Assembly (NCBI GenBank): GCA_937901055.1 | Contig: CALCGO010000523.1 | Span: 1-8,155, forward strand | Reading direction: 5' to 3' | Length of the DNA stretch: 8,155 bases | DNA from: an uncultured Rhodobacterales bacterium | GTDB lineage: Bacteria > Pseudomonadota > Alphaproteobacteria > Rhodobacterales > Rhodobacteraceae | Made by a program: the position numbers and the translations under genes | Part shown: piece by piece, positions 1 through 6,067 of the stretch | Numbering within the stretch: the stretch's first letter is position 1 | Layout of the letters: the number at the start of each line of letters is the position of its first letter | The notes under the pieces: model-generated | Database searches by the model: none | Told to the model about the DNA's origin: nothing | The model's input: only the letters and a program-made list of their open reading frames with translations

Positions 1-102
1 ACACTCATTTAACCAGACTGATGCGGGTTTATGCCTTAAGTCCCCGTAAACGCGGGTCATTCCCGGAGGTCAGAACATACGCTTGGTTTGCAGGGTGGGT
101 AT
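1..102. other. Left-edge non-coding stretch downstream of the tRNA
   Basis: This stretch follows the 3' end of the minus-strand tRNA and runs to the window edge. I see no convincing gene. A weak inverted repeat (CCCG at 43-46 with CGGG at 53-56) lacks a following T-run, so it is not a good terminator. On the minus strand an ATG at 8-6 could start the next gene. From memory, aroA-cmk-rpsA often follows the acidic FYDLN gene in alphaproteobacteria, but only about two codons are visible and no good ribosome binding site precedes them. Confidence 0.4.
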
Positions 103-178
<76 letters not shown>

Positions 179-186
179 TAGTGCTT

Positions 187-259
187 GGGGTTGCTACATC
201 CGCAGCAACGCCCCGTATCTATGGCCGTGTACGGCCGAGTTCAAGCGGAAAGTTCCGCT
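187..259 (-). repeat. Three successive inverted repeats between the acidic-protein gene and tRNA-Ala
   Basis: Three hairpin-capable repeats lie in the 92-bp gap. The first pairs AGCGGA (244-249) with TCCGCT (254-259) around a 4-nt loop, 11 nt after the stop codon at 271. The second pairs GGCCG (223-227) with CGGCC (232-236) around a 4-nt loop. The third pairs GGGG-TTGCT (187-195) with AGCAA-CCCC (204-208 and 211-214), with a 2-nt bulge. None is followed by a clear T-run on the minus strand, so they are poor intrinsic terminators. They could stabilise or process the upstream mRNA, or be chance. The second falls inside the spacer of the proposed tRNA promoter. Confidence 0.45.
216..244 (-). promoter_or_regulatory. 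Candidate sigma70-type promoter for tRNA-Ala
   Basis: On the minus strand TTGAAC (244-239) matches the -35 consensus at four or five positions. It is separated by exactly 17 nt from TAGATA (221-216), a modest -10 match. The bases after the -10 box read CGGGGCG, a GC-rich discriminator of the kind associated with stringent control of stable-RNA promoters. The start would fall near 209, about 30 nt before the mature tRNA 5' end at 178. This is inferred from sequence only, and the -10 element is weak. Confidence 0.35.
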
Positions 260-270
260 CGAAACGAACA

Positions 271-600
271 TCACTCGTCGTCGTCATTCGCAGGTACATC
301 TGCGACTTCTTCTAAGGTGACTGTGTCGTCGTCATCATCCAGCAGATCATCGTCCGAAGCACTTGAATCGTCGTCATCAAGAACGTCTTCCACATCGTCA
401 AGAATCGGATCATCGGCCGCAGCGGCCGCTTCCTCTTCCTTCTTAACCTTTGCAGCCGCAGCTTTACCGCCGTCCAGCAGGGAAGCCAGATCGATTTCGA
501 ATTCACATGACGGACATGTCATCGGATCGTTTTTTAGGTCGTAAAACCGTGTTGCACATTTCGGGCAGAGGCGCTTTACGCCCCATTCTTCGTTGGGCAT
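271..600 (-). CDS. FYDLN-family acidic zinc-ribbon protein (TIGR02300-like)
   Basis: This is a 109-residue cytoplasmic protein of unknown function. Its N-terminal third holds two CxxC pairs (C12/C15 and C29/C32) flanking the signature FYDLK (residues 19-23), a one-residue variant of the family's FYDLN motif. Together the four cysteines suggest a small zinc ribbon. After a short Ala/Lys-rich linker (46-54) the rest is low-complexity and highly acidic, with runs DDDD and DDDDD and few basic residues. That layout defines the TIGR02300 family. I chose the ATG at 600 because AAGGGG (612-607) sits 6 nt upstream; an in-frame ATG 27 bases further out at 627 lacks such support. The tail resembles those of proteins that contact basic partners such as ribosomal or nucleic-acid-binding proteins, but no role is established and I do not assign one. 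It is divergent from phaZ and co-directional with tRNA-Ala. Confidence 0.9.
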   Translation of the reverse strand: MPNEEWGVKRLCPKCATRFYDLKNDPMTCPSCEFEIDLASLLDGGKAAAAKVKKEEEAAAAADDPILDDVEDVLDDDDSSASDDDLLDDDDDTVTLEEVADVPANDDDE

Positions 601-753
601 GGGAATCCCCTTAATTGTTTTGATCAATTTCCCACGTCACGTGCCATAAGACAGCGACCTTGTCAAAGGCTTTACCACATCGCATGTGCGAAATAACTTG
701 ATGCGGTGCAACATAACGCTTACCTTCCATTCAAACTATTGAATGGAGAAGCT
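601..753. promoter_or_regulatory. Divergent intergenic region of the acidic-protein gene and phaZ
   Basis: These 153 bp must hold the promoters of both divergent genes. On the minus strand TTGACA (666-661) is a perfect -35 box, but nothing at 16-18 nt spacing is a good -10 box. Several short palindromes are visible: AATTG/CAATT (613-617 and 625-629), CACGT-C-ACGTG (633-643), CCTT/AAGG (658-661 and 666-669) and CACAT-CGC-ATGTG (676-688). Two TGC triplets in GATGCGGTGCAA (700-711) recall the TGC-rich sites reported for the PHA regulator PhaR, but this is weak. I cannot place a transcription start for phaZ. Confidence 0.45.
745..748 (+). promoter_or_regulatory. Ribosome binding site deciding the phaZ start
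   Basis: GGAG lies 5 nt before the ATG at 754. The open frame extends upstream to a GTG at 706, which has no comparable site. The resulting N-terminus MLYHAYEMTH matches the usual beginning of intracellular PhaZ proteins, so the ATG at 754 is preferred. Confidence 0.8.
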
Positions 754-2007
754 ATGCTGTACCACGCTTACGAGATGACTCACGCCGCTGTTCGCCCAAT
801 GCGCGCCATGGCGAAGATGGGTCAACAGATGCTACAGTCTCCGTTAAATCCCATGTCAGATAACTACGCCACGCGCACGTCTGTGGCCTCGATGGAAATG
901 TTCATCAATGCAACGCGTCGGTATGACAAGCCGGAATTCGATCTGCCAACAACAATCGTTGACGGTATCGAAACTGATATTGTCGAGGAAGTCGTACATG
1001 CTATGCCGTTTTGCAATTTGTTGCACTTCAAGCGCGACTCCGAATCAGCGCGCAAACGCAATGATCCTAAAGTACTAATCATCGCGCCGATGTCGGGCCA
1101 CTACGCAACACTTTTGCGCGGCACGGTCAAAGCGATGCTTCCCGAACATGATGTATACATCACAGATTGGATCGACGGGCGCGATATCCCGCTATCCGAG
1201 GGTAAATTCGACCTCGATGATTACGCAGACTATCTGGTTGATTTCTGCCGTATCCTTGGCGCAGATGGCGATCGCCCGTCTGTTATGGCGGTTTGCCAAC
1301 CAGGGGTTCCGATGTTAGTCGCCGCGACGTTGATGGCGAAAAACAAAGATCCGTTCCGCCCATCCTCCATTACGCTCATGGGTTCGCCCATTGATGCAAC
1401 AAAAAACCCGCAGACACCCAACAAACTGGCAACAGACAAGCCGCTGTCATGGTTCAAGAAAAACGTTGTCGTTACAGTCCCATGGCCGAATACCGGCTTT
1501 ATGCGACGCGTGTATCCGGGCTTCCTACAACTGTCCGGCTTTATGTCGATGAACATGGACAAACACGTTGATGCCCACAAGAACCAGTTCCAGCATCTGA
1601 TCGAAGGCGACGGTGACAGCACTGCATCGCACCGTGCGTTCTACGACGAATACATGGCCGTGATGGACCTGACCGAGGAATTTTACATCCAGACCATCGA
1701 CCGCGTTTTCCAGCGCCATCTATTGGCTGAAGGCACCTATTATTACCGCGACACGCTGATTGACCCGTCGGTTATCAAAGACATCGCTTTGCTGACCATT
1801 GAAGGCGAAAAAGACGACATTACCGGCGAAGGTCAAACCAAGGCCGCGCACACGCTGACCACCAATTTGCCTGAAACTAAACGTGGCCACTTGCTGCAAG
1901 AAGGCGTCGGGCACTACGGCATCTTCAACGGTTCACGCTGGCGCAGCATTATTCAGCCCAAAGTCGCCGAGTTCATCACGACCCATCGCGCTAAAATCAA
2001 AGCTTGA
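754..2007 (+). CDS. phaZ: Intracellular polyhydroxyalkanoate depolymerase (PhaZ)
   Basis: This 417-residue enzyme hydrolyses stored poly(3-hydroxybutyrate) in cytoplasmic granules to hydroxyacyl units when carbon is short. It carries the marks of the intracellular PhaZ (TIGR01849) alpha/beta hydrolase family. The N-terminus is MLYHAYEMTHAAVRPMRAMA. A lipase-box-like VCQPG has Cys181 as nucleophile, where many hydrolases have Ser. The acid lies in EGEKDDITGEGQT (D354 or D355) and the catalytic His in GVGHYGIFNG (H387). The order and spacing agree with the Cys-Asp-His triad known from Ralstonia PhaZ. There is no signal peptide, which fits an intracellular enzyme and excludes secreted depolymerases. 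Length is normal for the family. The TGA stop overlaps the start of the downstream protease by four bases. No PHA synthase or phasin gene is seen next to it, although phaZ commonly lies beside phaC in Rhodobacteraceae. Confidence 0.96.
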   Translation: MLYHAYEMTHAAVRPMRAMAKMGQQMLQSPLNPMSDNYATRTSVASMEMFINATRRYDKPEFDLPTTIVDGIETDIVEEVVHAMPFCNLLHFKRDSESARKRNDPKVLIIAPMSGHYATLLRGTVKAMLPEHDVYITDWIDGRDIPLSEGKFDLDDYADYLVDFCRILGADGDRPSVMAVCQPGVPMLVAATLMAKNKDPFRPSSITLMGSPIDATKNPQTPNKLATDKPLSWFKKNVVVTVPWPNTGFMRRVYPGFLQLSGFMSMNMDKHVDAHKNQFQHLIEGDGDSTASHRAFYDEYMAVMDLTEEFYIQTIDRVFQRHLLAEGTYYYRDTLIDPSVIKDIALLTIEGEKDDITGEGQTKAAHTLTTNLPETKRGHLLQEGVGHYGIFNGSRWRSIIQPKVAEFITTHRAKIKA

Positions 2008-2690
2008 GCGGCACAATCTTCATAGGTTCCCCACCAATCGAAGTGCGTATCAAACGAAACCCGCGCGCCAAACGTTTCACCCTTCGCCTGTCTCGGACAG
2101 ATGGCAAGGCCACGCTGACGTTGCCCACCCGCGCCTCCATCAGCGAAGCCGAGGGGTTTGCGCTAAGGCAAGAAGGCTGGCTGCGGGCGCAAATCTCGAA
2201 ACTGCCGGATCGCGCCGTTCTGTTAGACGGCGGCAGCCTACCATTTCGAGGCGTCGACCTGAAAATCGCCGCCACAACCGGCAGATCAATCCGCGTTGAG
2301 GGCAACAAAATTCTGGTAGGCGGCAAGCACTCCGGCGCTCGGCTGCAAGCGTTCGTCAAAACCGAGGCACGCAATACGCTTTATCCAGCTGTCGAAAAAT
2401 ACGCTGCCCAACTAGGCCGCCCCTTCAACCGTATCACCCTTCGCGATACACGTTCCCGTTGGGGGTCCTGTTCCGCTGAAGGCAATCTGATGTTTTCGTG
2501 GCGCTTGGTCATGGCCCCGCCCGTTGTGCTTGATTACGTTGCCGCGCACGAAGTCGCACATCTGGCCGAAATGAACCACTCCTCCGCCTTCTGGGATGTC
2601 GTTGGAACCCTGATGCCGGACTACCAAAACCATCGGAACTGGCTACGTGAACATGGTGCAAAACTACATGCAGTGAATTTTACTACTTGA
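2004..2690 (+). CDS. YgjP-like / DUF45 (SprT-type) zinc metallopeptidase
   Basis: This 228-residue predicted soluble metalloprotease belongs to the YgjP/DUF45 family, often labelled M48-like or SprT family. The C-terminal part has the family signature SRWGSCS followed by a WRL segment, then the zinc motif HEVAH (H182, E183, H186) and a third probable ligand H192 in MNHSSAFW. The N-terminal half is a basic beta-rich segment containing IEVRIKRNPRAKRFTLRLS, as in relatives. The start is TTG at 2004, whose bases overlap the phaZ stop as TTGA. No ATG lies nearby upstream in frame, and the protein begins MSGTIF like homologues I remember. No strong ribosome binding site precedes it, so translation probably depends on ribosomes ending phaZ. 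The substrate is unknown. A role in PHA metabolism is suggested only by the coupling. Confidence 0.92.
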   Translation: MSGTIFIGSPPIEVRIKRNPRAKRFTLRLSRTDGKATLTLPTRASISEAEGFALRQEGWLRAQISKLPDRAVLLDGGSLPFRGVDLKIAATTGRSIRVEGNKILVGGKHSGARLQAFVKTEARNTLYPAVEKYAAQLGRPFNRITLRDTRSRWGSCSAEGNLMFSWRLVMAPPVVLDYVAAHEVAHLAEMNHSSAFWDVVGTLMPDYQNHRNWLREHGAKLHAVNFTT

Positions 2691-2701
2691 CCCGGATCGC
2701 T

Positions 2702-2713
2702 TTGTGATCACAA
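2702..2713. promoter_or_regulatory. Perfect 12-bp palindrome, candidate GntR operator
   Basis: TTGTGATCACAA is a perfect palindrome that ends 9 bases before the GntR start codon at 2723. Its half-sites show the GT...AC arrangement typical of operators of GntR-family proteins. Placement just ahead of the regulator gene suggests autoregulation. It resembles the two half-sites of a CRP site (TGTGA/TCACA) but lacks their 6-bp spacer, so CRP binding is unlikely. Confidence 0.5.
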
Positions 2714-2722
2714 GATGCTCAA

Positions 2723-3358
2723 ATGACACCCGAACCTAATATTCCAGCCCATGAACACGTCTACCGCTCCCTTCGCGCCCGCATTATGTATGGCGAAATG
2801 GAACCGGCAACCGCCCTGACTCTACGTGGCATTGGCGCCGAATTCAGCGTCTCCATGACCCCGGCTCGCGAAGCGGTCCGCCGTTTGGTCGCCGAAGGTG
2901 CCTTAAACCTATCCGCCTCCGGCCGCGTCTCAACACCCGAATTATCCAACGACCGGATCGAAGAGCTCGCATGCCTTCGCGCCATGCTAGAACCCGAGCT
3001 AGGTGCCCGCGCCCTCCCGCGTGTTCATCCGGCCCTGATCGAGCGTTTACAAAACATTAACGCCACCATCGCAGAAAAAATCGTCAAGGCTGACGCCATC
3101 GGATACGTCCGCGCCAACCTAGAATTTCACCGCACGTTATACCTTCGCGCCCAATCCCCCGCGATGTTGGCGCTGCTGGAAACCGTCTGGTTGCAATCCG
3201 GTCCAACCATGCGGTCATTGTATTCTCGATTGCCACGGACACTCGCCAGCGAGAAACATCGCACAATCATCGCCGCGTTGCGCGCCAACGACGAACCCGC
3301 GTTACGTGTCGCGATCCAGTCCGACGTAACCAGTGGCCTGAGGATGCTGTTAACCTAG
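2723..3358 (+). CDS. GntR family transcriptional regulator, FCD (FadR-like) subfamily
   Basis: This 211-residue DNA-binding regulator has an N-terminal winged helix-turn-helix (about residues 10-75). The expected features are VYRSLRARIMYGEMEP, LTLRGIGAEFSVS and the recognition helix TPAREAVRRLVAEGAL, followed by the wing SGRVSTPELS. The C-terminal FCD ligand-binding domain (about 78-208) has N132-x3-H136 and H179 at the usual metal-site places. The first acidic ligand is Asn and the last His position appears to be D201 (in IQSDVTSGL), so metal binding may be altered. The ligand is probably a small organic acid, by family, but unknown. The ribosome binding site is weak. The ATG at 2723 fits the usual start just ahead of the HTH. 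It follows the protease gene by 32 bp and precedes the serine hydrolase gene by 77 bp, so that hydrolase is one candidate target. Confidence 0.93.
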   Translation: MTPEPNIPAHEHVYRSLRARIMYGEMEPATALTLRGIGAEFSVSMTPAREAVRRLVAEGALNLSASGRVSTPELSNDRIEELACLRAMLEPELGARALPRVHPALIERLQNINATIAEKIVKADAIGYVRANLEFHRTLYLRAQSPAMLALLETVWLQSGPTMRSLYSRLPRTLASEKHRTIIAALRANDEPALRVAIQSDVTSGLRMLLT

Positions 3359-3375
3359 GTTGACCAAACGTTAAC
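3349..3375. repeat. Three GTTRAC repeats at helical spacing before the hydrolase gene
   Basis: GTTAAC (3349-3354), GTTGAC (3359-3364) and GTTAAC (3370-3375) have centres 10 and 11 bp apart. They straddle the GntR stop codon and the start of the intergenic gap, and AACCTAGGTT (3352-3361) inside them is itself a palindrome. This could be a regulator-binding cluster. However, GTTAAC also occurs repeatedly within coding sequence elsewhere in the window, so the cluster may be fortuitous. Confidence 0.25.
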
Positions 3376-3423
3376 CGCATTGACGTGTACGAGCAGATCC
3401 ACCAGCCTGACCCCACGAAAACC

Positions 3424-3427
3424 GGAG
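3424..3427 (+). promoter_or_regulatory. Ribosome binding site deciding the hydrolase start
   Basis: GGAG stands 8 nt before the ATG at 3436. The frame also opens at a GTG at 3385, but that start has no comparable site and would put 17 mostly polar residues ahead of the hydrophobic membrane segment. The ATG at 3436 is therefore preferred. Confidence 0.7.
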
Positions 3428-3435
3428 CGTTAATA

Positions 3436-4584
3436 ATGAGTGTAGTTGGCATAACAGCTGTCATCGGTGGAACAGTCCTAGGCCTCGGTGCGTGGAAACG
3501 AAACGACATCAAACGTTTACTTGCCGTTAACGCACTGTTTTCCGAAAAAAATATCATCACCAATTTCAGTAATATGAAGGCGGTATTCTTCAACACCAAC
3601 CTTGGTGTGCCTGACGTCCCGGCTTCCGAGTTACCCCGTGAAACGAGGCTTATGCCTGATGGTCTGGGCAGCTGGATCGAAGAACGCGACGTCACCGCGC
3701 TCGTCGTTCTTAAGGACGGCAAAATTGCACATGAAGATTACTTCAAAGATACTGCCGCTGACGATCTACGGATTTCATGGTCCGTCGCCAAAAGCTTCCT
3801 CTCCGCCCTGATGGGCATCGTGGTTGCCGACGGTGACATCACTTCCATCGACGAACCTGTTATCAAATACGCCAAAGGTCTTGCCGGCTCAGCCTATGAC
3901 GGCGCAACCATCCGCAACGTTCTAAACATGGCCAGCGGCGTAACATTTGACGAAGATTACTTATCGTTCAGCTCCGATATTAACAAAATGGGCCGCGTGC
4001 TGGCATTAGGTGGCTCCATGGATAAATTTGCGGCTGGTCTGAAGAGGCGCGACCGCACGGCGGGTGTAGGTTGGCAATATGTCTCCATCGACACGCATGT
4101 GATCGGCATGATCATTCGCGGGGCAACTGGCCGTGAAATCCCCGAACTAATGGCCGAAAAATTGCTGGCGCCGTTGAGGTTTGAGATCGACCCCCTCTAC
4201 CTGACCGACGGCAAAGGAGTGGCTTTCGTGCTGGGTGGTTTGAACCTAACAACCCGTGACTACGCCCGTTTCGGCCAAATGTTCGCACAAAGCGGGATGT
4301 ATGGCGGCCAACAAGTCGTCCCCGCGGACTGGGTCCGCGAATCCACCGCCGTCAGCGCCCCGACCGAGGTTGGCGAAACCCAATACGGATACCAGTGGTG
4401 GTTAGCGGCAGACGCCAAACCGGGTGAATACTTCGCCCGCGGCATTTACGGCCAATACATCTATATCGACACAGCGAACAACGTCGTCATCGCCTCAAAC
4501 GCTGCCGATCGCGAATTCGAGGAAGACGGTTCATTCGAGCAAAACCTTGCGATGTTCCGCGAAATTTCTCTAAAGCTAAGCTAA
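3436..4584 (+). CDS. Membrane-anchored serine hydrolase, class C beta-lactamase / NylB-like family
   Basis: This 382-residue protein has an N-terminal hydrophobic segment (about residues 3-20, GITAVIGGTVLGLGAW) followed by WKRNDIKR. It could be an uncleaved signal anchor placing the enzyme in the periplasm, although the positive charges lie after the segment, so orientation is uncertain. The catalytic domain has the Ser-x-x-Lys motif S116-V-A-K119 in ISWSVAKSFLSALMGI and the Tyr motif Y215-V-S. Near the end, RGIYGQYIY (G336-Q340) sits where the third active-site motif falls. These match PF00144 esterases, peptidases and amidases. The SVAKSF context and Ser/Lys/Tyr spacing resemble 6-aminohexanoate-dimer hydrolase (NylB), whose triad is Ser112/Lys115/Tyr215. 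The natural substrate is unknown, and I do not claim nylon-oligomer or beta-lactam activity. Its stop overlaps the convergent exonuclease gene by 9 bp. Confidence 0.9.
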   Translation: MSVVGITAVIGGTVLGLGAWKRNDIKRLLAVNALFSEKNIITNFSNMKAVFFNTNLGVPDVPASELPRETRLMPDGLGSWIEERDVTALVVLKDGKIAHEDYFKDTAADDLRISWSVAKSFLSALMGIVVADGDITSIDEPVIKYAKGLAGSAYDGATIRNVLNMASGVTFDEDYLSFSSDINKMGRVLALGGSMDKFAAGLKRRDRTAGVGWQYVSIDTHVIGMIIRGATGREIPELMAEKLLAPLRFEIDPLYLTDGKGVAFVLGGLNLTTRDYARFGQMFAQSGMYGGQQVVPADWVRESTAVSAPTEVGETQYGYQWWLAADAKPGEYFARGIYGQYIYIDTANNVVIASNAADREFEEDGSFEQNLAMFREISLKLS

Positions 4585-5178
4585 ATCTGTAAGGCTCCCG
4601 TTCCGCAACAAATGTTGCAACACATAAGTGACCGACAGCGCGTCATCCAATGCATCGTGCCCCTTCAAAGGCGGGTGGCTCAAGTCGTAGTACGCAGCCA
4701 ACCGATTGCTGCTGGTTTTCTTGATGTCCTCATAGGGCATCCCTGCCGACAACAACAACTTGCAGGCGTTATCAAATCTATGTGCCGGAATAACTGGCGC
4801 GATGTTGGCTACATAACAGCTGATCGCCATCATGTTCAGCTCATCCTTCCCCCAGGACCAAAACTGCGCGCCGTCCGAAAACTGATTCACATCATTTAGC
4901 GCGTCGTGCAACGAAACGCCTTCTTGCTCAATATTCTGTTCTGAAATGCCGGTAAGTTTTGTGAAGAATGGATCAATCGAAAACCTGTTGCCGTCACGAT
5001 CCATAGGCTTCACATAAATCCGTGTGGTGTCCAGTATCGGAAAGTCGCCTTCTAGTCCAAGCTTGACTGCCCCGATCTGCGCTATCACGGGATCCGGATC
5101 ATATGGGCCACACCAAAATCGCCTTTGTGCATTTTCAGTGACCAAAAATTCGCAGTCAAAGATAATCGCTGTTTTCAC
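4576..5178 (-). CDS. DEDDh-type 3'-5' exonuclease (RNase T / DNA Pol III epsilon fold)
   Basis: This is a 200-residue predicted nuclease of the Exonuc_X-T family. The four acidic residues and general base of the DEDDh class are visible: D8 and E10 in IIFDCEF (ExoI), D112 in SWGKDELNMM (ExoII), and H174 with D179 in GHDALDDALSV (ExoIII). It would remove nucleotides from 3' ends using two metal ions. Whether it acts on DNA or RNA cannot be told from this sequence, though the DCEF and WGKD contexts resemble KapD-type stand-alone exonucleases. There is no extra domain. The start is GTG at 5178, supported by GTGAGG (5190-5185) 6 nt upstream. That site lies within the last codons of the ribokinase gene, which ends 3 nt before this start, so the two are almost certainly co-transcribed and probably translationally coupled. 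Confidence 0.9.
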   Translation of the reverse strand: MKTAIIFDCEFLVTENAQRRFWCGPYDPDPVIAQIGAVKLGLEGDFPILDTTRIYVKPMDRDGNRFSIDPFFTKLTGISEQNIEQEGVSLHDALNDVNQFSDGAQFWSWGKDELNMMAISCYVANIAPVIPAHRFDNACKLLLSAGMPYEDIKKTSSNRLAAYYDLSHPPLKGHDALDDALSVTYVLQHLLRNGSLTDLA

Positions 5179-5181
5179 AAT

Positions 5182-6066
5182 TTACCTCACCCTTTGCGCT
5201 TCCTGCAGAAACTTCTCAACCTCTTCAGCCGAAGGGATAGCCGCTGCCGCGCCAACTTTTGTGACCTGGATTGCCGAGGCCGCAGACGCAAAGCCTAGCG
5301 CATCCTTTGCTGATTGGCCCAGATCAAGCGCGGCCAGAAAAAACCCCAAGAACGTGTCCCCAGCACCAGTTGTATCCACCGGATCAACTTTGAAGGCATC
5401 CACGAATATCTCTTCGCCACCGGATCGCAAGCTCGCCCCATCCGCACCGTGCGTTATCAGAACCTGCGATACTGGAAGGTCAGTCGCGGCTACCCCTAAC
5501 GCCTTGGACAATTGCGCTGCCTCGATATGGTTAACGGCAAGTAAATCCGTAACGGGCAACATCTCTATAGCCGCCTCGGCATCGAAAGGCGCCGCGGCAT
5601 ATGCCACACGCAGACCCTTCGCTTTGGCCGCTTTAGCCGCATAAACTCCGAGGTTGGTTTCATTTTGCAGCAGCAACCAATCACCCGTACCGGCATCACT
5701 TAACGCTTCGTTAACCATATCCTCGGTCAACGCACGGTTCGCACCTGTAAACAAAACAATAACGTTTTCGGCTTCATCATCGACATTGATAATCGCATGC
5801 CCCGTCGGCACATCAATCACCGACAGATACTGCGTATCAACACCCGCATCCGCCATTTGATCGGCCAACCATCGGCCATCTTCACCAATCGCGCCTATGT
5901 GAAAAACCTGCCCGCCAGCTTTCGCCAGAGCAATCGACTGGTTCGCCCCCTTACCGCCAAGCCCGCTGCTGAACGAGGTCGAGGCGAGGGTCTCCCCCGG
6001 TTCTGGCAAATGCGGCACACGATAAACGTGATCGATGTTCACAGACCCAAGGTTATAGATCGCCAT
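5182..6066 (-). CDS. rbsK: Ribokinase, PfkB family
   Basis: This 294-residue cytoplasmic sugar kinase is predicted to convert ribose and ATP to ribose 5-phosphate, feeding the pentose phosphate pathway and nucleotide synthesis. The N-terminal strand GSVNIDHVYRVPHLPEPGET and the PfkB signature GGKGANQSIALAKAG (37-51) match ribokinases closely. VNHIEA (N179, E182) is the NxxE metal/phosphate motif, and DTTGAGDTF (231-239) holds the anion hole and catalytic base D237. Length is near the usual 300. Other PfkB kinases such as fructokinase or a nucleoside kinase remain possible, but the PEPGET/GGKGANQ combination favours ribose or deoxyribose. No ribose transporter lies nearby. The ATG at 6066 follows the malic enzyme stop by 1 nt, with AAGG about 9 nt upstream as a modest ribosome binding site. 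Confidence 0.9.
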   Translation of the reverse strand: MAIYNLGSVNIDHVYRVPHLPEPGETLASTSFSSGLGGKGANQSIALAKAGGQVFHIGAIGEDGRWLADQMADAGVDTQYLSVIDVPTGHAIINVDDEAENVIVLFTGANRALTEDMVNEALSDAGTGDWLLLQNETNLGVYAAKAAKAKGLRVAYAAAPFDAEAAIEMLPVTDLLAVNHIEAAQLSKALGVAATDLPVSQVLITHGADGASLRSGGEEIFVDAFKVDPVDTTGAGDTFLGFFLAALDLGQSAKDALGFASAASAIQVTKVGAAAAIPSAEEVEKFLQEAQRVR

Positions 6067-6067
6067 A

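Noticed and set aside
185..544. Serine-rich plus-strand open frame opposite the acidic-protein gene
   Set aside because: The serine runs are the reverse strand of Asp codon repeats (GAT/GAC) in the acidic tail, and the frame overlaps the tRNA promoter region. It is a shadow frame.
620..627. TTGATCAA resembling an FNR/FixK box
   Set aside because: The FNR half-sites TTGAT and ATCAA need a 4-bp spacer. Here they overlap without a spacer, so an FNR-type dimer would not fit.
700..711. TGC repeats as a PhaR binding site upstream of phaZ
   Set aside because: Only two TGC triplets are present without a clear dyad. The match to reported TGC-rich PhaR sites is too loose to call a feature.
2704..2711. 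CRP-like TGTGA/TCACA half-sites near the GntR start
   Set aside because: CRP sites have a 6-bp spacer between half-sites and here the halves overlap. A GntR operator is a better explanation.
4605..4618. GCAAC-AAAT-GTTGC hairpin after the hydrolase stop as a terminator
   Set aside because: The stem is short and AT-containing, has no T-run on either side, and encodes conserved-looking C-terminal residues of the exonuclease.
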